Positions 49,070-61,671 of a DNA stretch of 64,000 nt are shown here, piece by piece. The DNA lies in assembly GCF_020379485.1 (NCBI RefSeq), contig NC_063446.1, positions 23,462,610 to 23,526,609 of the forward strand. The letters run 5' to 3'. A program made the position numbers and the translations under genes. Position 1 is the first letter of the stretch. Every line of letters starts with the position of its first letter. The notes beneath the pieces are model-generated. The model had not been told where the DNA came from, made no database searches, and worked only from the letters and a program-made list of their open reading frames with translations. The DNA is from Brassica napus. Taxonomy: Eukaryota; Streptophyta; Magnoliopsida; Brassicales; Brassicaceae.

Positions 49070-52000
49070 ACGAAGTGATGAGTGTGCTTCAAGGTCCAAA
49101 TCGCGATAAAAAGAGGTATGTGGTTGATATCGAGTCGTTGTCGGGGCATTGTTTATGGATTGTAGTTGTTTTTTTGATTGTTTATTATCAAGTGGTAGGG
49201 CTTATGTCGGGATGTCGGGTTATATTTTTGATTTTAAATTGTTTTTTTTTTGGAACTTTTTGCAGTAAAGAGAAATCACCATCGGTGAAAGTCAATTGTC
49301 ACCATTCTGGAGTTTTCAAAAAGACATAGCACAACCTGGAGTTTGTCGATGAAGTGCTAGTTGTTTTTGAAGTAGATTCTGGATGTGTCTTCACATCTTT
49401 GATGTCAAAGCTGATTGAGAGAAGAATCGTTATTGGGAAAATGCGGTTCAAGCTCCCGTTTGAAAGTCTTGAAGATTGTAAACCTTTGTGGGAAAAAGTG
49501 GAGTTTAACAAGAAGAAGTTGGGAATCTCATGTCAATGGTATAAGGAAATTGACGTCTACATTGAAAATGAAGTTACGGGAAGGGAAACATAACGAAGCA
49601 TACCTGAAAAGGAAATAGAGCCAACCGTGGATAAAGAGGCGATCGTTGAAGAATGTCAGGAAGATGCGATCGTTGAAGAATGTCATGCAGAGGCTGAAGG
49701 TGGTGAGGTTGGAAGAGATGATGAAGGTGAAGATGCCACATCTGGGGGCGAAGCATCAGAATCTGATGAACAAAGTATAGATTCTGAGGCAGGTTTATCC
49801 GAGAAATCTGAATCTGATGATGATGTTGAGGTAGTTGAGGAGGAGATATAAGTTTTCAAAGATGTCAACTATGAAGAACAGATTCCAGATGAGGATGAAG
49901 AATACCCTGCGACTGATGACTCATCAGGTGACGAAGAAGAACAAGCTGAGAGGTTGGTGAAAAGAAATGTGCCTGATGGGGTTTTTAGTCTGAGGCAATT
50001 GTTCAATACCGGTGAGGAGTTTAAAGAGAATGTTCTTCGATACATTCTGAAGACGAGGAGAAATGTTGTCTTCGATAGATGGGAGAAGACTAAACTCGGT
50101 GCAAAATATAATGAGAATGATTGTGGGTGGCACATCTATTGCTCATTGGAGAATCCAATTGGGAAATGGATGGTGAAAACCTATGAAGATGAGCATCAAT
50201 GTCATCCTGTTGGGAGGTGTAGCAGATCAGAGTCCGGTGATAGCTGATCTATTTCTAGAAGACATCAGAAGAGATCCTGAAATGAGTGCTCCAGAAATCA
50301 AAGATGAAATGAAGAGGAGGTACAACATCATCATCTCACCTCCACAATCACAAGTTGCTAGGATAATGATCTTTGATAAACTCCAAGCTGAAACTAACGA
50401 GCAGTTTGCACGGTTAAGAGATTATGAGGCTGAAATTAAGAGGTAAACATATGTTCCTTTCTTTTATTTAAATGTTCATAATATTTTCTTTATGTTGATA
50501 TTTACTGTAAATATTTTTCAGGACAAATAAAAACACCACCGTCGAGATCAACACCATCAGAAGAGAGGATGGAGAAGAAATGTTCCCCCAAATCTATATT
50601 TGTTTTGATAGGCTAAAGAGGTCATGGAAACAGAACTGCAGACCCATCATCGGCTTAGATGGTACGTTCTTAAAACACTCTGTCCAAGGGATGATTCTCA
50701 CAGCAATAGGAAGGGATCCGAATAATCAGATATATCCCATAGCTTGGGCAGTAGTGTCAGCTGAGAACAATGATAACTGGGAATGGTTCGTTCACATGTT
50801 GAAGCTTGACTTGGATTTGGGAGAAAGTGAAAACATTTCTATTATATTTGACATGCATAGGAGTTTGATTCATGGTGTTTCTAAGGAGTTGCCGAAGGCT
50901 AAGCATCGAGCATGTGCTAGACACATCTACGCCAATCTGAAAAAATTGCATAAGTCTGACACTTTGAAGCCCCTCTTTTGGAGAGTTGCAAGCAGTTATA
51001 ACGATGCTGATTTCAAGATGAACATCAAAACTTTCATAGAATTTGATCCGCAGGCATGTGACGATCTGCTGAAGAAAGATCACCGTACTTGGTGCAGAGC
51101 CTATTTTAGGGTTGGTTGCTGTTGTGTTGATACTCACAACAATCTGATAGAGTCTTTCAATAGGATTTTGAAGGCTGCAAGGAAGAAGCCATTTGTGCAG
51201 ATGCTTGAGCTCATTAGGAGAGATGCAATGCAAAGAATAGCGAACATGTACCTAATAGCTTGTAAGGAGACTGGAAGACACACAAAGAAAGTAAGAAAGG
51301 AGATAGAGAAGTCTTGTGAGGAAGCACATCACTTTTACTCAGTCTCAAGTATTGGGGGAAAATATGAGATTGTGGAGGGGACAAATGGCTACTTGGTGCA
51401 TCTCAATAGGCGCACCTGTGTATGCAGAAAATGGGACTTGACAAGCATTCCTTGTCGCCATGCTGCAATCTGAGGGAACACTGGGTTGGTTGAGGACTAC
51501 ATCTCCGACTTCTATCTGACAAAGAAATGGAAAGAGACTTACCACAAAGGTTTGAAGCCGCTTATTGGTCCTAAGTTTTGGGAAGAAACGGGAGGAAAAC
51601 GCATCTTTGCATCACCTTATAAACGACCACCAGGTAGACCAAAAGGTAAAGCAAGGATCAAGGGTGTCCATGAATCACCTTCTAAAAAGAAGGTTGGCCG
51701 AGAAGGAAGAGAAGGACATTGTGGTTTATGTGGTGAAAAGGGACATAACTCAAGGAGGTGTCCACGTGAGGTATTGTCTTGTTCTTTCTGAGAATACTTT
51801 TTGTTGTCTGCCTGTAACATTTATGTCTCTCGTAGTCTCAGGAGGACAGGGCGAAGAGCAGTCGTCTTAATGAGGAAGCTCAGTTGGAGGGACAAGTTCA
51901 AGCTCAACTACAAGCTCAAGAGGAAGCAAATGAAGAAGCACAAGAGGATACTGAGATGGAAGCTGATTTAATGGCTCAGATAGGAGGAGGCCAAGCACAC

Positions 52001-52096
52001 GAGGAGGCTGAAGTTCAAGATGATTCTTCTACGACACCACAACTAACTCAAGTTCTCCGAAGAAGCAGTCGTTTGGCTTCATTGTTGTTTGGTTGA
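49070..52096 (+). pseudogene. MULE transposase (MURA-like), degraded
   Basis: Recognisable domains in order: a PB1-like/N-terminal region from about 49285 (SVKVNCHHSGVFKK, MRFKLPFESLEDCKPLW); an acidic linker (49627-49920); the MuDR DNA-binding region (NVPDGVFSLRQLFNTGEEF); the MULE DDE domain (50580-51220) with IIGLDGTFLKHS, FDMHRSLIHGV and NLIESFNR as the likely D, D and E sites; a SWIM zinc finger, CVCRKWDLTSIPCRHA, near 51420-51465; a CCHC knuckle, CGLCGEKGHNSRRC, at about 51720; and a Gln/Glu-rich C-terminal exon (51840-52096). An intron lies at about 50443-50520 and another at about 51770-51835. Breaks: TAG at 49327-49329, TAA near 49591, TAA near 49849, a frameshift at about 50220-50240 before SPVIADLFLEDI, and TGA at 51471-51473. 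It cannot make a full transposase. Confidence 0.88.
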
Positions 52097-52424
52097 TCTT
52101 GTTCCTTTCAAACATGTGTCAAGTCTCGGTTATCATGTCTTTTTCTGTTTTGAATGTTTAAATGTTTCAAGTCTCGGATATTAGGTTCTTTTTTGGATTA
52201 AGATTGACAATGTGTTATGTCTCAGTTTAATTTTGCTTATTTTGGATGTGTGAACTGGTTGTATGATCTTCAAACCTTCCATCTTTATAGCATTAAGTCT
52301 GCTTTTGCTTGAATATATATGAAGAGGATATAAGATAAGAAACAAACTTTAACTTCATTGTTCAATACGTTACATACGATCATCCATAATACATTACACA
52401 CGATTCATTGTCACCACAACTTTC

Positions 52425-52912
52425 TCAATGGAAATTGCCTTTGTTCAACAACTTCACAAATTCATTACAAATGCTCTCTTCATCTCCATTACTAGAACTT
52501 GGTTTCTCCACCTTAAGCTTCTCCAACTCCATACGAAGGAGATTAACAGTGGCAGTTAGTTCCCTTATCCTTTTCTTTTTCTCTCGAATTTCATCTCGTT
52601 CTTCAATCAAAGCCCTCTTTTGCCAACCAATGACTTCTTCATCATCAAGCCACAAAAAGTAAGAACAATGCATATTCCCTCATTCCTAATGACACAACAA
52701 AAACATGTTACAACCATCTCATTACTACTGAAACATCAAAAAAATCATTTGTTCAATCTACACCTTGTACAATTCGCACCCTAAGAACTTTCGGCCAGGA
52801 TTCTTGTCTGTCCAAGCAGTGAAAATCTTTAATTTAAACCCACAATCACACAATTTGCGACCACCATAACCTATGTTCTTACTGTTGCTTGATGACCCCG
52901 ATTTTAGATCTA
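52425..52912 (-). CDS. GRF-type zinc-finger protein carried by the MULE
   Basis: Two minus-strand exon blocks. 52912-52764 contains RKLCDCGFKLKIFTAWTDKN followed by PGRKFLGCELYK, a GRF zinc finger (C-x-C ... W ... NPGR ... F-x-x-C). 52673-52425 contains MHCSYFLWLDDEEVIGWQKR, then a coiled coil rich in Glu/Lys/Arg (EERDEIREKKKRIREL) and ends VKLLNKGNFH. Small plant GRF proteins of this plan occur in many copies in crucifers. It is convergent with the transposase and sits just inside the right inverted repeat. The join between blocks is not settled: the obvious acceptor leaves an in-frame TGA just before GNMHC, and no clear start codon was found upstream of 52912. It may therefore be a pseudogene or use other splice sites. 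Confidence 0.65.
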
Positions 52913-53074
52913 TCTATCGAAAAACCAGTCAATTACTCACATCTCATCTTACAATCGAGCAATAACTAAAATCTATCAACTGGGTTCATCGAATCTTACC
53001 TTTGTAGCTCTGTTGAATGCTGTCCCTTCACTTCTTCTGTTTTTTTTTGGTCTCCGCTTTTCTTCGACAAAGAA

Positions 53075-53380
53075 GATGAGGAAGAAATGCACGGTGTCTG
53101 GGCATAAACTGGGTTGGGTCGGGTTTTTTTTTTAATTTGGGTCAGACTCGGGTTTTAATTTAACCAAACGGCTAATCACACGGCGTTAGCGTCTCCGACG
53201 TACACGTGGCGCTTTCCGACTGATTAAACTAAGCTTATGATGTTAGGTACATAACTACATAAAATTCAGGGATGTTAGCATGCAAACCATAAACTTCGTG
53301 TAGCTGAGTGTGCATTTCTTTACTTTGCATGACTAGCAATGTAGTGCATGATACTTCACGTAGCTGGCAATTATTTTTCC
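53075..53380 (-). repeat. MULE right terminal inverted repeat
   Basis: Mirror of 48655-48960. It would supply the promoter for the GRF gene, which is read away from it. Confidence 0.85.
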
Positions 53381-53389
53381 TAAAATAAA
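53381..53389. repeat. 9-bp target-site duplication of MULE (right)
   Basis: TAAAATAAA directly after TTATTTTTCC. Confidence 0.85.
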
Positions 53390-54162
53390 TTATAGGAGAG
53401 AGAGGATAAATAACCGTATAAGGGAAATTAAGAGATATACCAACTCAACCAGCTCACGTCTTAAATTACCATTACATGATGAAGCTACCCTCTCCAACTG
53501 CATCCTGTTTAATTATTTTTGAAGAAAGCATGCATTAAAATAGAGAGAGTTACATTTTCCCTCAGACCAACCTTTTCCGGCTATTTATTACTTCTTTTAT
53601 TTACCCTAAAGATGAAAAGGATATCAATTAATTATTATTATTATTTTAAAACTATACAGTAAAATTAATGGTGGGATTTATGAAAATAAAATCAGAGTAA
53701 AGAAAGATAAGGAGTCTTAAACGACAAGTTACAAGCCCAAAATTCATTTATCGATGCAATTTACAAATCCCCGGGAGACGAACTTGTGAAATGTCAAATT
53801 TGCAACTTGGTTGTACAAGTTATTATACTTTTTACTTTTTTTTTTTGTAACACACAAGTTACCATACTTAATTGTATTATACATACACTTATTTATCACA
53901 TTGGTTATCTCCGGTTAGTGTTGGTTGTATATGTTATATGGGCTATATGTATTTTACTAGAGTGGGCTTATCTTTTGTAAGAAACAATGGTGGCTCTCTT
54001 GCACAAGACGTCCTTCTGTCATGTTGTATTGCCATGGATGATGGACCGACCACACTTTCTTTGTGTAATGACATATATTCACTTGGGTTAAATTTTGAGG
54101 AAATCAACAACATAGATCACGAAAATTACGATACCTAAACTAGCTGAAGCATTAATGTCAAA
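53390..54162. other. Intergenic, no gene supported
   Basis: AT-rich. An 88-codon open frame at 53872-54138 has no family character or splice context. Confidence 0.5.
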
Positions 54163-54190
54163 CTAGAGCTGGACCGCCCGACCGGGCGGG
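54163..54190 (-). mobile_element. Helitron-like 3' terminus (minus strand)
   Basis: On the minus strand a GC-rich hairpin (CCGCCCG 54174-54180 pairing with CGGGCGG 54183-54189) is followed by a short spacer and CTAG at 54166-54163, then T. This is the mirror layout of the Helitron end at 60600-60626. The element would extend towards higher coordinates through the AT-rich DNA up to about 55800; its 5' end is not fixed. Confidence 0.6.
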
Positions 54191-55833
54191 TGTTTTTTTG
54201 TTTACGTAATGTAACAAAAAATTTTATACACCATTATATAATCTATAAAAATTATAATAAAATGGTGACAAAAATACATCACATAATACATATATTGTTG
54301 TTACATAATTCCACTAATAGTAAAAATAAAATGATTTATACAACTGTAGATGTAAATATCACGCGAATATTTGTTTTTATTTGACCGATATCATTTTTAT
54401 TTACCTAATATCGAGTTGGCTAGTGGTAAAGGAAATGCTAGTAGCCTTTCATTAGTCGGGTTTGATACACGTTGAAAAAAATATTTACAACATTTGGGTT
54501 CCCAGTAAATAAGAAAACCACTTTTTCATTTTTTAGAAATATACTTTTGTTTACTATAAATAATATAATATTTATTTATTTTTCACGTATTATGTATTTT
54601 TATTATGATATTATGCATAATAATTAAAATATATATTTTTAGTTTATGTGTGTGTTTTCCATAAACTAAAATATATATGCGAAAATAATATTTGAGATGT
54701 TTTGATAGGTTTTTGTCCATAAATAATAACTATACCAACCCGTTATATAAGTAGTCTTAATTTTTAATTTCTTAATCCGATATATAAATATTCGTCATCT
54801 ATTCTCGACACTAAAATATTATATTATCTACTTTATTAAAATGAGTAATTTGTTAGAATGAGTAATTGCTTTTCTTGTATTTATATTATTATCAAATGAA
54901 TTTTGTTTTAACTTATTGACTTTAACATTTTATTATATGTAAGATTTTTATTTTATATGAACTTTTTTTTCTTTTTTTTAGAACATTGTTATCTTGCCTA
55001 AATGTTTTTCTTTACATACAAAACTTGAAGAATATTGTTTTGAAACTTTCTCTATTACAATTTTCTCATAAGAAAAATCTTAGGTGTTTTTAATTTTCTT
55101 AATACTAATACTTAAATGTACATGTTATTACCAAATCTAATATATCAAATCCTTACTAAAGAAAAATAATTTAAGGTAAAATTCAATTGAACATATGTAA
55201 TATCATACATAATTTAAAAATAATTTTCTAATAGCATTTTAGTTACATATATCTAAAACAATATCGTCAATTAAATAGATTAGTCAAATTGGTTATTTGA
55301 AAAGTTTAATTAGGTACAAATTTAGAATTATCAAGTAAAATGGATCTTTTTAAATATGTTCTCATTATTAAGTTTTTATTTCCAAAAACGGCATATCCTT
55401 TAAAAATTTTAAATATTGTTAATTGATTTCATTAACAATAAAATTTTGAAAAATGTAATAAACATTATTTAATACAGGATAATACACACAAATTTATGGA
55501 AATAAGTTTTCTACTTTACATATTAAGGTTTATAGTATTAATGTGCATTAAGTGTAATATTTATCATGAATTTGTTGTGGGATAGATTTAGGTAAAAAAA
55601 TAATTTAGATTTAAGTTTATTAATTACTTCAATGGCATTGTATTGTAATTAACTTGTAAGTCTTAGGGTTATTTCTTATTTGTACTTCTATTTTAATAAA
55701 GTAGAAGCATATAGACAAGAGAAAATAATACATACTTATTTTCAAGAATTCAGTACTAATTTATGTGTAGGTCACATTGGGACTTCTTAAAATGTGAAAC
55801 GTCTATTATAGAGCTAAAGGAAGTGGAAATAAA
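54191..55833. other. AT-rich DNA, probably Helitron body
   Basis: Very AT-rich, with no coding frame of note. It contains Helitron-5'-like phrases (TTTTAATAAAGTAGAAG at 55690-55706; complement-type CTACTTTATTAAAA at 54829-54842), suggesting one or more degenerate non-autonomous Helitrons. Confidence 0.4.
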
Positions 55834-58800
55834 TCTAGTATATATATAAAATTGTTGGTGTCCCTCCTGTGATGCCACATCAGCGCCAGGTCAGAAAGTC
55901 GTTTCTCCAGGAGTTGACACGTGTCAATTATTCTAAACACACCGTATCACTAACACGATTGTATCATGGGCTTCGTCTGCTGTTGTGCGATTGGGTTTTG
56001 TAATGGGAAATAGATCTGGCCCGTATAGATTGATGTCACCTCTAACCCTAGAACGTCTGAGGCAAAGAAACCAGGACCGTCGCTCCCCTCCGTGCGGTGG
56101 CGAGGCACTGACGTTTAAGCTTCTTTCCACGACCTGAAACGCTCTGATTTATGTCTTCGTCTTTATTCTAATTGATTCGTTCTCCACGATCTGAGAGGCG
56201 GTGTAGTTCAGTATAAATATATGTTAGATTCCTCTCCTTGAACACATCTTATGCCCGTGACGGGTGAGATTATAATTTCTTTCGTCAGATCAGCTGCGGT
56301 CGTAATCTCTCTCTCTCTCTCTCTTTTTGGTTGTAGTTATGATGTGGTTAGTCTAATGACGTTTCAGGGCTGCTACACGAGATGCTTGGATCTACCAAAA
56401 CAAGAGATTCAAAAGCTTGGAAGGTGTTTTTGCATTAGTTCACTTTTTCCTTGACTTTCTCCATGTGGGAGTGGAAAACAGAAGGTCGTTTCATCAGATT
56501 TGTTCATTGCCAACAAAAAAAAAAAAAAGTTGTGTACGTAACACCTTTTGGAAAATGTCTTCTGCAGCGATTCTTCATGTTTTAGCGGATTTCCTGTTCC
56601 TAAACATATCCAGGTTCGATCATTCTTCATGTTTCTTTCAAGCTCGATTCTGAGACAGATTTGACATCGTATGCTTCTAATAGATTTCATCCTCCATCCA
56701 TCAAATTAATCTTGCTTGCAGTCCTTTTTTTGTTGACTATAGGAGGCCAACAATATCTACAGAAAAGGAAAAATTTTAGTTCTCAAATGAAAGCACTTGC
56801 AAACCATTCCCATTTCCTAGAGTTTACTCATACAACATCACCGGAGAAGAGATAGGTACTTCTTTTTCTTTGGTTATTCGCTTTTGTATTTTTATTTTAA
56901 TTGACACCACAATCTCCTCATGTTCAAATAAGTTTTATAAGAGAGTGATGCCAGGTTCAAAAAAGAAAAGAAACTAATCAAGTAATGATGTTCACAAGTT
57001 TTGATGATCAATCTGTGTTTCAGTCCATAGATAAATATTGTGGGTAGCAAATGCAAAGCTAAATCGACCATCATTGAATAGCTATATTCATTGCTCACAT
57101 AAGATGCAAAATTGTTTAAACTAAATAGATTTTGATTTAACATGTGATTATTATTGTAATAGGAGGGAGATGAGGGTTAAGAATGGATACATCGATGGTA
57201 ATGGCAAGAAGTTCTCATGTGGTGATTGGTGCCAAGAGTATGTGTTCCCAGCGACTATAACCATTATTATCTCACACATTGCATATATTATAACCACTTC
57301 ATTTTGTTTTTCAGTTAATCGGATACAAGAGCTGACGGACAATATATTGCACGCCAACTTCAGGTCACCTTTACACTGACAAACACGTAAATCTAAATGT
57401 AAGTGAATCTATTAGATATTATAGAGATCACATATTTGTATTAAAAAAAAAACTTAAAATCTTTTGGTGACATTATGTTGTCTGTTACGAAGAGGGAGTA
57501 CACATGTCTCATCCTCACCAATCTCTTCCATCGCACTGCTCTATTAGCGAGTTAAGTTTCTTTCTCTCTGTTGTTTATTCAGATTATTTATTTATTATTT
57601 TCACTATTATTTACTTAAGCCACCATGTTCTCTTAGGAATGGTATAAGAGGCTGATCATGAGTTTTATTCTTCGTCAGCCCCAAAAGGTTGCTTGACTCA
57701 GTTTTTGGGATCTTGACAAAATCTGTCTAAGCAACCTAAAAGAAAGCACGCAAGTGGAGGTTTCATTATTTTGCAATTTATGATGACTTAGATTCTGGTG
57801 ATTGTGTTAACTTTTAGCTTCTTACTGATTTGAGTTCGTATATGGTCATTTTTCAGTTTTTACTGTTAGTCTGTATATTTATTAGTCTATCACCTCTTAT
57901 GTGATTTGAGACTTGGTCGTCCGAGAACAGAAAGTCTTCTTCCAATTCTTCTAATATTTTTACACCATTGTGCATTTGTATTTATTTCCAAAGTGATGAT
58001 GTGTAGATTCAATCGATTGTCTTCTTTACTTGAATTTCTAGGGAATGTGGAAGAGCTGGAGTTAGAGGGTAAATATGAATGTCTCAATGCCAGGGTTGTA
58101 TTTCATGTATTTTATGTTTTTGGAATATGTGTATTTTTCTAAAATCTGATAGAAGTTGAACTCATATGTCAAATCTGATAGCTCATGTCCCTCATGTTAA
58201 ATTGTATAGAGTGCAGAGTATAAGACCATATAAATGGATCGCATGGAAGCAAAAGTTACGTGACGTGATCCTCAATGACTAAGATAACTATGTCGTCCAT
58301 CATCATCACTGTTGGATAACAAGTTGTCCGTCCTGATGATGTAAAATGAATCATACAGATTCTCTAATAACCAGATAATGAAAAACCTATGATCAAAAGG
58401 AAAAGAGAATATAATTTAGAAAACAAATTTTAAGTTATAATTATTTCAAATCCTGCAATATAGAATTTATTTTTTGTAATATAATTACATTATAAAATGC
58501 ACAGCGTAGGGGCAGACATAATGTAAAAGATGTATCACCAAAACATGTGATTGAGTTGCAGAGACAGAAAGAACAAAATACAACTCAAACTGTGAAAATC
58601 TTAAATTAAAATCAAGCAATCAAAATCCATGATCCTAGACTTTTTTTTTCCATGATCCAAGACTTGATTGGTTTGCTTTTTTCTTTTTCCGTTACAATAA
58701 TTCTACTACTTATTACAAAACTTTGCCACTACATTATAAAGGTTTGGGTAAACAACATACAAAAAATTAAAGAAAAAGAGCTGCTTAAAGCTTAATTATT

Positions 58801-60626
58801 ATTATTTCTTTGTTAAAAAGCCTAATTTTTGCACCTATGTTCAACTATTATGAAGGCTGTTTGGGAGACTGATCTACACGTGTTCACAATACAGATTTTA
58901 CCATATCAAATTTTAATTATTTATTTATTTTATTATTTTTTAAGAAACTTGGAGAAGTTCTCCCGAAAATGATGTCCTCTCACAGGATTATGATTCATTC
59001 TCAAAAAGTTCACCTACAAGGTTATTTTTGAAAGTTCACAAACTTTTCAAGTATGATCCCTCTCCACTATTTTCCTTAGTATGCACATACTAATTTGATC
59101 AACATTCTAATATATATATATATATAAACTACATAATCTTTTACATGTTCAAGATGTAATGATGACAATGCAATTGGGGTAGTTGGGTTACTTAGGTAAT
59201 GTATTCTCGCAGTAATTGCAGATATTGTTTTCTCATCCAATTTGTATTGTCACCTAAGCTTCACTAACATATTTTAACCATGTCATTGTAAAGGATCATA
59301 TACAGTATTGTCACTGACTCTGTATAAATTCTTTACTCTGAAAAATAGAGAGTACTGAAGATTAGTGTCACTTTAATTTAAACAAAAAATGATTATTACA
59401 AATAACAATACGATCTCATAATTCTATTCATTATTTATTTGTTTATAATATTATTTTTAATCTACAATGTTTTTAAAATGTTTCATAAATTTAATGTAAA
59501 TTCGTATATAGTTTTTTATAACTTCTATAAAGGACGGAGATTCTCTTTAACATACGATTAAGTATTAAACCAGTGTGTTTTTCTTTGCTTTTTATTATAA
59601 TTGTAACATCGAGAATTTAAAATCTCCCAAAACCGTTCAGTTCAGATGAATGACTATAAAAGTCAGTGTATGAGATTAAGTAAGAAAATATTTACTTAAT
59701 CTATACAAGAATTAATATTATAGGAAAAAAAACAAACAATTTTAACACTGAATCAAAACCGCAACAAGGCTTAAACATTTTTGTACATTGGCAAACAAAA
59801 ACTGTGATAAAGGTAACTATCTCTATGCCATAATTTTGCTAAGCACATGAGAACATGAAGAATGCATGAAATTTGTGGATCACCATGAACAGCTAACCCA
59901 CATATATGGAGCTGACAAATGCTGAGATAGATCAAACCTTCCTTATGCGACATCTCTATATTGAAAAAGAAGTGTTATGGAACTAATGTGATCTTTACAA
60001 TGCCACCAAGAAAGTGGCATCTCAATAATCTAGAAAATCGATACAGTGATTCTTATTACTATTAGCAAATGGAAAAAAAATTGAGTTGGTTTTACGGTGC
60101 TACACGCATCGACCACTACTCAGTTTTCACATTTTCAGTTTCAATGTTTTTTACTTTAATCAGCTTTGCATTACTACCTTCTTTTCATTTAATATGACAT
60201 TTTACTTTTAGTAAGAAATGCAACTTCAAATAATCATCACTTCCACTCCAATATCATGTCAAAAGACTATGATTTCAGCATAAAAAGTAAATACTTTTAT
60301 AAAATACATAAAAAACTACTGGAACCCAATCCTTCGAACCCAAATTTTACGAGCCACAAATAACGTATCAAATATGGGATCAGATTTTTGTAAAAAGAAA
60401 CAATACGAAGACCATTTGAAGTCCTCACATCATATCAACGACACAACTTTTTAATATAAAAACAACTATTATAAACAAACAAAATATATCTTATCACATA
60501 TAATCTCTCTTTACCTATAACTTTTGAAAATGCAGACCTAAAACACAAACTACAAAATCATACAAAAAAATAATAACCTAGATCACAAATAAAATATATC
60601 CCGCCCGTAGGGCGGGCCGACCCTAG
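55834..60626 (+). mobile_element. Non-autonomous Helitron, about 4.8 kb
   Basis: 5' end TCTAGTATATATATAAAATT preceded by A, and 3' end CTAG (60623-60626) followed by T, the expected A/T insertion site. A perfect 7-bp hairpin (CCCGCCC 60600-60606, GGGCGGG 60610-60616, 3-base loop) lies just before the end. The 5' phrase GTTGGTGTCCCTCCTGTGATG after the TA run is, as I recall, common in crucifer Helitrons. No RepHel helicase/replicase is encoded. The interior (56200-58150) has more balanced composition with short open frames and could hold captured host fragments, which I could not identify. The pairing of these two ends is an inference. Confidence 0.6.
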
Positions 60627-61560
60627 TTAACATATAAACAAATCAAACACAGCTTGTGGTCTACTTATGGCTGCTTGATCCATATTTTTCTCTCTCATTC
60701 TCATACCGGTTCCTTCAGGTTGGTCTTCTGATGGTTTGATATGTTACCAGTCAAACCGACAGGCATTTACTGATCCCTTTGGTAGGAGCAAGTTGGATCA
60801 TGTTCAGTGTCAATACTGAAGAAACAAGAAGAAAGGTTTTCGATGTGTGAATGATAATTAGACCAAATCAAAAGCAGGACACCGTTTTCCAAATTCATTA
60901 GGGTGTTCAAATGGTGATTTTGTTTTCATCCTGAACCTAACTTCCACTCTTTATCGGTGTATCCAGTTGTTCATCTTACTCTTGTCTGAAGATTGCAAAT
61001 ACTAGCATTCAAAGGATATGAGTCTCTCTAAAGATGTGAACGTATCCATATAAATATAAATATATAGTAAGAAGTATACACACTAAAGTACTAATCCTCT
61101 TATGCACATGACATACTACAACAAACCAGAGCCAGTTGGAGGAAGCAGCCAAACTATAGGTGGGCTACACCAATCAATGTCCCGATTTATCACGTACCTT
61201 CCACTTAAGAATCAGTCAAACATTCTCGAAACGGATAAATTTTCTGAGGATAGAATAACAGTCTTCAGAGAAGAAGCATCTAGTACTTGTTGTAAAAAGC
61301 CGATCTTAACAAGCATTTTTCCTTCTAGTGAAACAATCTTAATCAGATTAACTGATAAGACACAGAAGAGTAGCAAACCAGAGGTTTCTAATATTATATA
61401 CTTCTTGAAAGATATCTTAAAAACGCAGCTTGATGGATGTATCTATTGACTTTGTTTTGTAACCATTCTGAGTCAAAGTGCTTACTTAAAGATTCAACTT
61501 TCCTATTATCCCTTTAAATACAAGGGACAAAATAAGAAGTTACTTTGCCCATACCTGTTG
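60627..61560. other. Intergenic, cupin upstream region
   Basis: No supported gene. A 115-codon open frame at 61102-61449 shows no recognisable domain and lies in the cupin promoter. Confidence 0.5.
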
Positions 61561-61568
61561 TATATATA
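61561..61568 (+). promoter_or_regulatory. TATA box of cupin gene
   Basis: TATATATA about 105 bases before the ATG at 61672, followed by a CT-rich leader. Confidence 0.55.
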
Positions 61569-61671
61569 TCTCTACACATGCAGAGCAACTACTCAACCTA
61601 CTTTCTTCATATCTTCCTTTCTCTCTGTTCCATCTAAATAGCATTAAAACATCTTTATATCCTCTTTGAAA

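Larger units (their letters stand above)
48655..53380 (+). mobile_element. Mutator-like element (TIR-MULE), 4.7 kb
   Basis: Starts GGAAAAATGATTGTCAGCTA and ends with the near-complement TAGCTGGCAATTATTTTTCC. The inverted repeats extend about 300 bases inward on each side (48655-48960 and about 53075-53380), high in identity, with phrases such as GCTAACGCCGTGTGATT mirrored. A perfect 9-bp duplication flanks it. Inside are a plus-strand transposase with several breaks and a minus-strand GRF zinc-finger gene near the right end. Confidence 0.94.

Noticed and set aside
53872..54138. 88-codon open frame between MULE and Helitron end
   Set aside because: No homology character, promoter or splice context; AT-rich spacer.
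61102..61449. 115-codon open frame upstream of the cupin gene
   Set aside because: No recognised domain; lies in the promoter region and could be chance.
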